Shown: positions 7,112-15,614 of the stretch, piece by piece
Layout: each line of letters begins with the position of its first letter
Numbering within the stretch: position 1 is the first letter of the stretch
Notes under the pieces: model-generated
Databases searched by the model: none
What the model was told of the DNA's origin: nothing
Seen by the model: the letters and a program-made list of their open reading frames with translations, nothing else
Translations under genes and position numbers: made by a program
Source: Bacteroidota bacterium
Lineage (GTDB): Bacteria; Bacteroidota; Bacteroidia; Cytophagales; Cyclobacteriaceae
NCBI GenBank assembly: GCA_023417785.1
Contig: JAEZEH010000189.1
Location: 1-33,260, forward strand
Direction of reading: 5' to 3'
DNA: 33,260 nucleotides

Positions 7112-9198
7112 ATATTAAGAAATCCATACTACTACGTGTTCGGGTTGCATTTCTGGCTGTGGCCTTCTTCGCAGTTGCTGTTGTAGGGCGAATCGGACAT
7201 ATTCAGTTTGTGGAGGGTGAGAAATGGTCGAAGATGGGTGAGCGGATTTCCTTTGACTATCGCCGGGTAAAGGCCACACGAGGCAATATTTACTCAGACA
7301 ACGGCAGCCTTCTCGCGACATCGCTTCCATTCTACAAGGTCGCATTCGACGCTACGCTTCCAAAGGACGGAATTTTTAACAAAGGAATTGATTCGCTTTC
7401 TTATCACCTTGCCAGGTTCTTCAAAGACAAATCACGGGTCGAGTACAAACGCATGCTGAAAGATGCCCGCGCTGCCGGCAGACAATACGTTGTAATCAGC
7501 CGTAAGCAAGTTGACTATCAGGACAAAAAGATCATGATGACGTGGCCGATTTTCAGAGAAGGCAGGCTTCGTGGTGGAGCAATCTTCGAAAAGGTTGATC
7601 TGCGCTACAGACCTTTCTCGAATCTGAGCCGCAGAACGATAGGGTATGTCAATGAAAATGATAAGGGTGTCGGACTTGAGTTTTCGTTCAACGATGAGCT
7701 TGCCGGCCAGGATGGTTACGCATATTACCAAAAAATCGCTGGTGGTTTGTGGAAGCCGGTCTTCGATGCCAATAACGTAAAAGCCGAAAATGGTCTGGAT
7801 ATCCAGACTACACTTGATATCAACCTTCAGGATGTTGCCGAAACGGCTTTGCATAATGCCATGCTTGCGCATAAGGCCGACGATGGCCTTGTCGTGGTGA
7901 TGGAAGTAGCGACGGGTCATGTCAAAGCTATTTCGAATCTAAGCTCAAATGGTGACGGCAGCTTTTCAGAACGGTATAACTATGCGTCCGCCGGACTTTT
8001 CGAGCCGGGATCGACATTTAAATTGGCTACCATGATCGCATTGCTCGAAGATTCACCGGTAGAACTCAGCGACAGCGTGGACACCGGAAATGGGCAGTAC
8101 ACATTTTATAACCGAGTGGTGCGGGATCATGTGGAGAAAGGCTTGGGCGTCATATCCATTCAGGAGGCATTCGAGCAATCTTCCAACGTTGCTATGGCAA
8201 AACTCGTTGACAAACATTTTGGATTACGACCGCACAAGTTTGTAGAGTATATCGATGATTTAAGACTGTCGAAACCGCTCGGAATTCAATTGGCGGGAGA
8301 GCCCATTCCAAAAATCAAAAGACCGGGTGAAAAGGGATGGAGCGGAATCAGCTTGCCGTGGATGTCTCACGGGTACGGTTTTGAGATTACACCTTTACAT
8401 ACCCTTGCACTTTTTAATGCTGTTGCCAACGACGGGAAAATGATCAAGCCGCTTTTCGTGAAATCCATTCGGAAAGCGGACGAAGAGGAGAAGATTTTTA
8501 CCACCGATGTTATCAATAGTAAAATCTGCTCGAAGAAAACACTCAAGAAACTTAAACAATTACTTGAAGGCGTCGTGGAAAATGGTACTGCGAAGAACAT
8601 CCGCGGTACTCATTACAAAATTGCCGGTAAGACCGGGACAGCGCAAATTCTTGAAAACGGTCGGTATACGCGTAAGTATATTACCTCGTTCGCCGGTTAT
8701 TTTCCGGCAAACAAACCGAAGTATAGCGCGATCGTTATGATCAAAAATCCGCGCGGCTGGTACCAGTACGGATCAAGCGTAGCGGCACCAGTTTTTAAAG
8801 AAATTGCTGATAACATCTACGCCCGCGACATCAATCTCCATAACCCCATGCATGAAAAACAATTCATTGTTCGTGATGCACTCCCTGTTATCCGGGCAGG
8901 TAATCAACAGGAGCTTTCGCTGCTATGTCAGGAACTCGGAATACCGAATGAAGCGAAGACCGAAGAGGAGTGGGTGAAAAGCGTTCGCAACGGTAAAGCT
9001 ATTGCCTGGAAAAAGGCAATAGCCGGTCAGGACATCGTTCCGGATGTGAGTGGCATGACATTCCGCGACGCTCTTTTTCTATTGGAGAAAGCGGGCCTGA
9101 GAGTATTTTTCGAAGGCAAAGGACGCGTACGAAATCAATCGCTCAAACCGGGTGGGCGAATCAGGAAGGGTGATGCAATTCATGTAAGGCTCGGCTGA
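7108..9198 (+). CDS. ftsI: Septal peptidoglycan transpeptidase FtsI (PBP3) with PASTA domain
   Basis: The 696-residue class B penicillin-binding protein starts at a GTG overlapping the ftsL stop. An N-terminal membrane anchor lies at about residues 8-27, followed by the dimerisation/pedestal region (RGNIYSDNGSLLATS). The transpeptidase domain shows all three active-site motifs: STFK with the nucleophile S302, SSN at 358-360, and KTG at 508-510. Residues ~640-696 form a PASTA domain (IVPDVSGMTFRDALFLLEKAGL), a module that binds peptidoglycan or stabilises PBPs. It cross-links new septal peptidoglycan made by the partner FtsW, encoded four genes downstream. A single C-terminal PASTA repeat is common on Bacteroidota FtsI. 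Confidence 0.96.
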   Translation: MNIKKSILLRVRVAFLAVAFFAVAVVGRIGHIQFVEGEKWSKMGERISFDYRRVKATRGNIYSDNGSLLATSLPFYKVAFDATLPKDGIFNKGIDSLSYHLARFFKDKSRVEYKRMLKDARAAGRQYVVISRKQVDYQDKKIMMTWPIFREGRLRGGAIFEKVDLRYRPFSNLSRRTIGYVNENDKGVGLEFSFNDELAGQDGYAYYQKIAGGLWKPVFDANNVKAENGLDIQTTLDINLQDVAETALHNAMLAHKADDGLVVVMEVATGHVKAISNLSSNGDGSFSERYNYASAGLFEPGSTFKLATMIALLEDSPVELSDSVDTGNGQYTFYNRVVRDHVEKGLGVISIQEAFEQSSNVAMAKLVDKHFGLRPHKFVEYIDDLRLSKPLGIQLAGEPIPKIKRPGEKGWSGISLPWMSHGYGFEITPLHTLALFNAVANDGKMIKPLFVKSIRKADEEEKIFTTDVINSKICSKKTLKKLKQLLEGVVENGTAKNIRGTHYKIAGKTGTAQILENGRYTRKYITSFAGYFPANKPKYSAIVMIKNPRGWYQYGSSVAAPVFKEIADNIYARDINLHNPMHEKQFIVRDALPVIRAGNQQELSLLCQELGIPNEAKTEEEWVKSVRNGKAIAWKKAIAGQDIVPDVSGMTFRDALFLLEKAGLRVFFEGKGRVRNQSLKPGGRIRKGDAIHVRLG

Positions 9199-9205
9199 CA
9201 AATCT

Positions 9206-10669
9206 ATGATAGAATTAAAAGACATACTTTACAAGGTTTCGCTAACGTCAACATACGGCGTTATGAACGTGAGCGTGACTGGTATTGCTTTTGATTCGCG
9301 AAAAGTTGCGCCGGGATATCTTTTCGTAGCTGTCAGGGGTACGGTTACCGACGGCCATGATTTTATCGGCAAGGCAATTCAACTCGGGGCCCGCGTGGTG
9401 GTTTGCGAAACGCTACCGGATTCAGTTAACGAGACCGTTACCTTTGTAACCGTCAGAAACAGCGCGCATGCCCTGGGCATAATGGCTTCTAACTATTTTG
9501 GGAATCCGTCCAGAAAACTAAAACTGGCCGGAGTGACAGGGACTAATGGAAAGACCACGACGGTTACGCTGCTCTATCAACTGTTTACCAACCTGGGATA
9601 CAAAGCCGGCATGATAAGCACCGTGGAGAATAGGGTCGCCGATGAAGTTGTCCCCTCAACGCATACAACGCCTGATCCCATCCAGCTCAACCAGTTGCTC
9701 AATCGCATGGTCGACGCCGGATGCAGCTACGTATTCATGGAGGTAAGCTCACATGCCGTTGAGCAGGAAAGAATCGCAGGATTGAAATTCTCCGGAGCCA
9801 TATTCACGAATATTACACACGACCATCTCGATTATCATAAAACATTTGAAAACTATATAAAGGCAAAGAAGAAATTCTTTGACGAGTTGCCAGGCGAAGC
9901 ATTTGCCCTGGTTAATGCTGACGATAAACGCGGCATGGTTATGCTTCAAAACAGTAAGGCTGCGAAGCATACTTTCGGTATCAAGAAGATGACCGATTTC
10001 AAGGCAAAAGTAATTACCAATTCTATCGAAGGCCTCGAACTCGATATTGACGGAAAGAGTGTGTGGTTCAAAATGATCGGTGACTTCAATGCGTACAATC
10101 TCTTGGGGGTGTACGGCACGGCGGTTCTTCTTGGCCAGGAACCTGATGAAGTGCTTACGCAACTTTCTTCACTTCACGGGGCCCCGGGCCGTTTTGAACT
10201 GGTAAACCCCGGATCGAAAGTTATCGCCATCGTCGACTATGCCCACACACCTGATGCACTTCAGAATGTTTTGGATACTATCGCCCAATTCAGAACCGGG
10301 AATGAACAGGTAATTACGGTTGTAGGATGTGGAGGGAACCGCGACAAGACGAAACGGCCACTGATGGCGTCTATCGCGTGCAGGTTAAGTGATAAGGTTG
10401 TACTCACTTCTGACAATCCGCGGAATGAAGATCCTATGCAAATCATTCAGGATATGCAAACTGGAATTATGCCAAACGAAGTGAGGAAAACGCTCGTGAT
10501 TGCCGATCGGGAAGAAGCCATTAAAACGGCATGCATGATGGCCAAAGAAAAAGACATCGTCATTGTTGCGGGAAAGGGCCATGAAAATTACCAGGAGATT
10601 AAAGGCGTGAAACATCCTTTCGATGATCGTGAGGTCGTTGGAAGGATGCTGAAAATGTTTTCAAATTGA
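9206..10669 (+). CDS. murE: UDP-MurNAc-L-Ala-D-Glu:meso-diaminopimelate ligase MurE
   Basis: The 487-residue Mur ligase has the ATP-binding loop GVTGTNGKTTT with K116, the middle-domain stretch MEVSSHAVEQERI, and ITHDHLDYH. The substrate-selecting motif DNPR is at residues 403-406; in this family DNPR marks enzymes adding meso-diaminopimelate rather than lysine, so the organism should have a Gram-negative A1-gamma wall. MurE acts in the cytoplasm, adding the third residue of the stem peptide. It starts seven bases after ftsI. The next enzyme of the pathway, MurF, is not encoded in this cluster. Confidence 0.97.
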   Translation: MIELKDILYKVSLTSTYGVMNVSVTGIAFDSRKVAPGYLFVAVRGTVTDGHDFIGKAIQLGARVVVCETLPDSVNETVTFVTVRNSAHALGIMASNYFGNPSRKLKLAGVTGTNGKTTTVTLLYQLFTNLGYKAGMISTVENRVADEVVPSTHTTPDPIQLNQLLNRMVDAGCSYVFMEVSSHAVEQERIAGLKFSGAIFTNITHDHLDYHKTFENYIKAKKKFFDELPGEAFALVNADDKRGMVMLQNSKAAKHTFGIKKMTDFKAKVITNSIEGLELDIDGKSVWFKMIGDFNAYNLLGVYGTAVLLGQEPDEVLTQLSSLHGAPGRFELVNPGSKVIAIVDYAHTPDALQNVLDTIAQFRTGNEQVITVVGCGGNRDKTKRPLMASIACRLSDKVVLTSDNPRNEDPMQIIQDMQTGIMPNEVRKTLVIADREEAIKTACMMAKEKDIVIVAGKGHENYQEIKGVKHPFDDREVVGRMLKMFSN

Positions 10670-10705
10670 AAGGATTATAAGCTTAACCGCTCGAACCAAT
10701 AGAGA

Positions 10706-11935
10706 ATGCTATACTACCTGTTTGATTATCTGAATTCACTTGACCTGCCCGGTGCGGGTCTCTTTCAGTATATTTCTTTCCGTGCGGGTTTGGCGGCTTT
10801 CTTTTCTTTGGTAATCACAATAACCTTTGGTAAGAGCCTGATCTCATTTCTTCGTCGTAAGCAGGTTGGTGAGGACATCCGCGACCTCGGGCTCGATGGC
10901 CAGATTCAGAAAAAGGGGACACCAACTATGGGTGGCCTCATAATAATCGCAGCGATTCTGGTTCCCACACTTTTATTGGCACGCCTGGATAACGTTTACG
11001 TGATTCTGCTCGTCGTTTCCACCTGCTGGCTCGGGCTCATCGGTTTTCTTGATGATTACATCAAAGTATTCCGCAAAAACAAGGAAGGACTCGCAGGCCG
11101 ATTCAAGATTGTCGGGCAAGTAGGTCTCGGCGTTATTGTTGGACTTACACTCTACTTTCACGATGACGTTGTACTTCGCGAAGTCGCAACTACGGAGTTG
11201 CCAGCGTTCCAAATGGAAGACTTTGATCAGGGCATTGATGAAAAGGTCGTTTACACAGACGTCAAGTCCATGCGCACTACCGTCCCGTTCGTTAAGGACA
11301 ACGAGCTGGACTACAGTGAGATTCTTCCGTTTATTCCCGAAGAGTACACCTGGATCATTTACGTAGCCGTCGTTATTTTGATCATCACCGCAGTTTCAAA
11401 TGGCGCGAACATAACCGACGGAATAGACGGCCTGGCTGCGGGTACATCGAGCATCATCGCACTTACACTGGCCGTGTTTGCCTACGTATCGGGGCGTATC
11501 GACTTCAGCAGCTACCTGAACATAATGTACATACCGAATCTGGGCGAGCTCGTAATTTTTGTTACCGCGTTTGTTGGGGCTTGTACAGGGTTTCTCTGGT
11601 ACAATGCATATCCCGCTCAGGTGTTTATGGGAGATACTGGTAGCCTGACTCTTGGTGGCATAATTGCTGTTCTCGCGCTCGCGGTAAGAAAGGAACTACT
11701 CATCCCGGTTTTGTGCGGAATTTTCCTGATCGAGAATCTTTCAGTCGTTATTCAGGTCTCGTACTTCAAATACACGAAGAGAAAATATGGCGAAGGCCGG
11801 CGCATATTCCTTATGTCGCCATTGCATCACCACTATCAGAAAATGAATATCCCGGAAGCGAAGATTGTAACACGTTTCTGGATTGTAGGAATACTATTGG
11901 CAATGACAACCCTGGCATTTCTGAAGATAAGATGA
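10706..11935 (+). CDS. mraY: Phospho-N-acetylmuramoyl-pentapeptide transferase MraY
   Basis: The 409-residue polytopic protein transfers phospho-MurNAc-pentapeptide from UDP to undecaprenyl phosphate, forming lipid I at the inner face of the membrane. Family motifs are complete: GTPTMGG at ~71-77, GFLDDYIKV with the catalytic aspartates, NGANITDGIDGLAAG, MGDTGSLTLGG, and PLHHHYQKMN near the C terminus. Compared with the ~360-residue E. coli enzyme it is about 50 residues longer. The extra length sits between two membrane segments at residues ~152-215, an acidic segment predicted to be periplasmic from the placement of the active-site loops. It overlaps murD by four bases (ATGA). Confidence 0.97.
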   Translation: MLYYLFDYLNSLDLPGAGLFQYISFRAGLAAFFSLVITITFGKSLISFLRRKQVGEDIRDLGLDGQIQKKGTPTMGGLIIIAAILVPTLLLARLDNVYVILLVVSTCWLGLIGFLDDYIKVFRKNKEGLAGRFKIVGQVGLGVIVGLTLYFHDDVVLREVATTELPAFQMEDFDQGIDEKVVYTDVKSMRTTVPFVKDNELDYSEILPFIPEEYTWIIYVAVVILIITAVSNGANITDGIDGLAAGTSSIIALTLAVFAYVSGRIDFSSYLNIMYIPNLGELVIFVTAFVGACTGFLWYNAYPAQVFMGDTGSLTLGGIIAVLALAVRKELLIPVLCGIFLIENLSVVIQVSYFKYTKRKYGEGRRIFLMSPLHHHYQKMNIPEAKIVTRFWIVGILLAMTTLAFLKIR

Positions 11936-13290
11936 AGAAACGGATCGTCATATTGGGCGCAGGCGAAAGCGGAACCGGAGCAGCATTGCTCGCGGCAAAG
12001 ATGGGTTTTGAGGTTTTTGTATCGGAAAGTGGAACGATCAGGGACAAGTATCGCGAAGAACTTCAGCAACACCTTATTCCCTTCGAGGAGGGCAATCATT
12101 CCGATGACCTGATTCTCAATGCCGACATGATCGTGAAGAGCCCGGGCATCCCTGAAAAGGTTGACCTGATCAAAAAGGTGAGAAGTACCGGGATTGAAAC
12201 CATCGATGAGTTGGAATTCGCTTACCGGTATCTCGCCGGAAAGATCATTGCGATTACAGGAACCAATGGGAAGACAACGACCACTTTGCTGACCTACCAT
12301 CTATTGAAAAACGCCGGGTTAAACGTAGCTCTTGCCGGAAACGTCGGTCAAAGCCTCGCGCGGCAGATCATTGAAAAACAATATGACTGGTATGTGATCG
12401 AAGTTAGCAGTTTCCAACTTGATGGCTGGAAGTCACTTAGCCCCGAGGTCGGAATACTGCTCAATATTACGCCGGATCACCTCGACCGATACAACTACGA
12501 AATGAAGCATTACGTGGATTCAAAGTTTCGGTTGATTCAGTCGATGCAGAAACGCCAGCATTTTATCTATTTCGCCGACGACGCCATAATAAGTCGCGAA
12601 GTACAATCAAGGTCTGTCATTCCGCATGAGCTCAGGATTTCACTTCGCCCAGGCGCCGACGCGCCCGTGAAGTATAATGGTTCAAGTATGTCTTTCTCCC
12701 TGAAAGAGGACTTTACCATTGCTCAGGAGGAAACTACATTGAAAGGTCCCCATAATCTTATCAATACAATGGCGGCGGTATCGGCAGCCTACCTCGCGGG
12801 TGTTGATGTTCCGGCGATTCGCAAGGGGCTGAAGACATTCCAAAATGCGCCACACCGCCTCGAATCAGTTGCCACTATCAACGGCGTAGAATTCATAAAT
12901 GATTCGAAGGCGACCAACGTAGACTCCGTGATGTACGCACTTGGAAGTTACGAAAGTCCGTTGGTCTGGATAGCCGGCGGTATTGATAAAGGAAACGATT
13001 ACTCTATAATAATGGAGGCAGTTCGCCAGAAGGTGAAAGCCTTGATCTGTCTCGGTAAGGAGAACGATAAACTACGGAAAACATTTTCGGATGTTATTCC
13101 TACGATTGACGAGACGCAAAGCGTGAACGAGCTTGTGCGTATGGCGTTGAGACTTGCCAGCCCGGGTGATGTGGTACTGCTCAGCCCGGCGTGTGCGAGT
13201 TTCGATTTATTCAAAAATTATGAGGACCGGGGTGATCAATTCAGAGCAGCGGCGCTCGAATTGAAGAATGAGGTGGAGGCTGCTAACTAA
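11932..13290 (+). CDS. murD: UDP-N-acetylmuramoylalanine--D-glutamate ligase MurD
   Basis: The 452-residue product begins MKKRIVILGAGESGTGAALLA, a dinucleotide-type fold that binds the UDP moiety. The ATP loop ITGTNGKTTTT has its lysine at residue 114, and EVSSFQLD, NITPDHLDRY, PHRLE and NDSKATN follow in the order expected for Mur ligases. MurD adds D-glutamate to UDP-MurNAc-L-Ala. The ATG at 11932 overlaps the mraY stop; the frame stays open upstream inside mraY, but the Rossmann motif begins right at this ATG. The downstream ftsW starts 11 bases after the stop. Confidence 0.97.
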   Translation: MKKRIVILGAGESGTGAALLAAKMGFEVFVSESGTIRDKYREELQQHLIPFEEGNHSDDLILNADMIVKSPGIPEKVDLIKKVRSTGIETIDELEFAYRYLAGKIIAITGTNGKTTTTLLTYHLLKNAGLNVALAGNVGQSLARQIIEKQYDWYVIEVSSFQLDGWKSLSPEVGILLNITPDHLDRYNYEMKHYVDSKFRLIQSMQKRQHFIYFADDAIISREVQSRSVIPHELRISLRPGADAPVKYNGSSMSFSLKEDFTIAQEETTLKGPHNLINTMAAVSAAYLAGVDVPAIRKGLKTFQNAPHRLESVATINGVEFINDSKATNVDSVMYALGSYESPLVWIAGGIDKGNDYSIIMEAVRQKVKALICLGKENDKLRKTFSDVIPTIDETQSVNELVRMALRLASPGDVVLLSPACASFDLFKNYEDRGDQFRAAALELKNEVEAAN

Positions 13291-13301
13291 AAGGAAAAAC
13301 A

Positions 13302-14504
13302 ATGTTGTTAAGAGTTAAATCATGGGCTGACAAAAACCTTCACGGAGACAAAGTGATATGGGCGGTGGTTTTTGGTCTCTCCTTAATTAGTATACTGGTC
13401 GTCTACAGTTCAATAGGAACGCTTGCGTTCAAGAGGTCTGCCAGTCCTGAGCAACTTTTAATCAAACACACTTTTCACGTGCTTGTGGGTCTGGCAGCGA
13501 TGTGGTTTGCTCACCGGATTGACTACCGCTACTACTCACGGCTGTCGAGAATCGGCCTTTGGGTTAGCATTCCATTACTTATTTACACCTTTACGAACGG
13601 TACTACCGTCAACGATGCAGCGCGATGGATTCAGGTTCCTATTGTAGGGTCGTTTCAACCATCAGACTTTGCCAGCCTTTGTCTGATCGTTAACCTGGCC
13701 AGCATGCTTTCCAAAAGACAACAGAATATTGAGGATATAAAAGAGTCGCTCATTCCGATTCTTTTCTGGTGTGGAATGATATGCGGGTTGATTGCCCTAA
13801 CGAATATGTCGACGGCGATCCTTCTGCTCTCTACATGTTTGTTGATCATGTTCATAGGGCGTGTACCGATGAAGTATCTCGCTATGCTGGTGTTCGTCGG
13901 ATTGCTTTTCGGCGCATTGGCCTTCAAGTTCGGAATGCGGGGCGGTACCATGGTGTCAAGGGTCAACGACTACGTTGAGTTTGTCCAGGGAAAGAAGGAT
14001 CCTCAGTTTCAGGCGAAGCACGGCCTGATCGCCATCGCCACGGGCGGAGTACTGGGCAAAGGCCCCGGCAACAGTGACCAACGAAACATACTTCCCAACC
14101 CCTTTGCAGATTTCATTTTTGCCATTCTTATTGAGGAATATGGGCTCGCAGGTGCGATGGTCGTGCTGATGCTTTACCTGACGTTGCTGCATCGCGGAAT
14201 GAAAGCCGCGTATAATAGTGAAAGAGCTTTTGGTGGATTGCTTTCCGCCGGATTGTGTTTCGATATCGTGTGCCAGGCGATGATCAATATGGGTGTCGTT
14301 GTGGGGCTCGGACCGGTGACAGGGCAGCCCTTACCTCTGATATCAATGGGCGGAACCTCAATGGTTTTTACCGGGCTTGCGCTCGGTATTGTGTTAAGCG
14401 TTAGTCGCGGGGAGCAGGATCAGAAATGGGGCGAGAAGACCGGTTACGAAACAAAAAAGACGAGAGAACCAAAATCAATGACAACGGCAAAAGCCGCAGC
14501 CTGA
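13302..14504 (+). CDS. ftsW: Septal peptidoglycan polymerase FtsW (SEDS family)
   Basis: The 400-residue protein has about ten membrane segments and SEDS hallmarks: ARWIQVPIVGSFQPSDFA, the TGGVLGKGPGNSDQRNILPNPFADFIFAILIEEYGL stretch around residues 246-282, and NMGVVVGLGPVTGQPLPLISMGG near the end. FtsW polymerises lipid II into septal glycan strands and works as a pair with FtsI. The C-terminal ~35 residues are cytoplasmic, basic and Ala/Lys-rich. Its TGA is followed without a gap by the TTG start of murG, in the same frame. Confidence 0.96.
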   Translation: MLLRVKSWADKNLHGDKVIWAVVFGLSLISILVVYSSIGTLAFKRSASPEQLLIKHTFHVLVGLAAMWFAHRIDYRYYSRLSRIGLWVSIPLLIYTFTNGTTVNDAARWIQVPIVGSFQPSDFASLCLIVNLASMLSKRQQNIEDIKESLIPILFWCGMICGLIALTNMSTAILLLSTCLLIMFIGRVPMKYLAMLVFVGLLFGALAFKFGMRGGTMVSRVNDYVEFVQGKKDPQFQAKHGLIAIATGGVLGKGPGNSDQRNILPNPFADFIFAILIEEYGLAGAMVVLMLYLTLLHRGMKAAYNSERAFGGLLSAGLCFDIVCQAMINMGVVVGLGPVTGQPLPLISMGGTSMVFTGLALGIVLSVSRGEQDQKWGEKTGYETKKTREPKSMTTAKAAA

Positions 14505-15614
14505 TTGAAGAATAAAGAACGATATCGCCTTATCATCAGCGGTGGTGGAACCGGAGGACACATCTTCCCTGCGATAGCTATTGCCAATGAATTCAGGGAA
14601 CGTCATCCTGATGCTGACATCCTTTTCGTTGGTGCGGAGGGACGTATGGAAATGACGCGTGTACCCGATGCGGGATATAAAATTATCGGATTATGGATTA
14701 GTGGGCTGCAACGCAGACTGACGCTATCAAACCTCATGTTCCCGATAAAGGTGTTGGTAAGCTTTTTCAAAGCCCGGAAACTGGTTCGTGAATTCAAGCC
14801 ACACGCAGTCGTGGGAACCGGGGGTTATGCAAGTGGCCCGATCATGATGGCGGCCACATCGGCTGGTGTACCCGCACTTATTCAGGAACAGAATTCTTTC
14901 GCCGGGCTCGCGAACAAACAAGTAGCCGCAAAAGCAAGCCGGGTGTGTGTGGCGTACGAGGGGATGGAAAAGTATTTCCCTAAGGACAAGATCGTAATCA
15001 CAGGAAATCCTGTACGCAAGGATATCCTTACCACCCGTGAAAAAAGAGCTCAGGCTTTGCAGCATTTTGGATTTAGCGGCGACATGCCTACGCTGCTGAT
15101 TGTCGGTGGTAGCCTCGGAGCAAGAACCATAAACGAAAGTATCATTGGCGGAATTGGAAAACTTCAGGACGCCCAGATCCAGGTAGTCTGGCAAACGGGG
15201 AAGGGCTACTTCGAAGCATACAAGGCGCGTCTTGCGCGAGTGGACCTCGCCCGGATTCGTGTGCAAGATTTCGTGAAGGAAATGGACCTGGCGTATGCCG
15301 CTGCCGATGTGGCCATTTCACGTTCGGGGGCCATCGCCGTTTCCGAATTGTGTATCGCCGGCAAGCCCTGTATACTCGTGCCTTCGCCCAATGTTGCCGA
15401 AGATCATCAGACAAAAAATGCCATGGCGCTGGTGGCGAAGGATGCTGCCATCATGGTTAAAGACTCGGAAGCCGAGGAAAAACTCGTCGACGAAGCGCTG
15501 AAGTTGATTTTTGATGTGGAGCGTCGCCAACAGCTCGAAAAAAATATCATTGCCCTGGCTAAACCGGAGGCGACTAAAGATATCGTGAACGAAATAGAAA
15601 AAATCATCGGGTGA
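14505..15614 (+). CDS. murG: UDP-N-acetylglucosamine--lipid I GlcNAc transferase MurG
   Basis: The 369-residue GT28 glycosyltransferase shows the N-terminal glycine loop ISGGGTGGHIFPA for lipid I, a second glycine-rich stretch VVGTGGYASGP, VGGSLGARTINE in the linker region, and the UDP-GlcNAc-binding segment SRSGAIAVSELCIAGKPCILVPSPNVAEDHQTKNA. It adds GlcNAc to lipid I, giving lipid II. The only plausible start is the TTG directly abutting the ftsW stop: an in-frame stop precedes it and no ATG or GTG occurs before the glycine loop. It overlaps murC by four bases (GTGA). Confidence 0.96.
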   Translation: MKNKERYRLIISGGGTGGHIFPAIAIANEFRERHPDADILFVGAEGRMEMTRVPDAGYKIIGLWISGLQRRLTLSNLMFPIKVLVSFFKARKLVREFKPHAVVGTGGYASGPIMMAATSAGVPALIQEQNSFAGLANKQVAAKASRVCVAYEGMEKYFPKDKIVITGNPVRKDILTTREKRAQALQHFGFSGDMPTLLIVGGSLGARTINESIIGGIGKLQDAQIQVVWQTGKGYFEAYKARLARVDLARIRVQDFVKEMDLAYAAADVAISRSGAIAVSELCIAGKPCILVPSPNVAEDHQTKNAMALVAKDAAIMVKDSEAEEKLVDEALKLIFDVERRQQLEKNIIALAKPEATKDIVNEIEKIIG

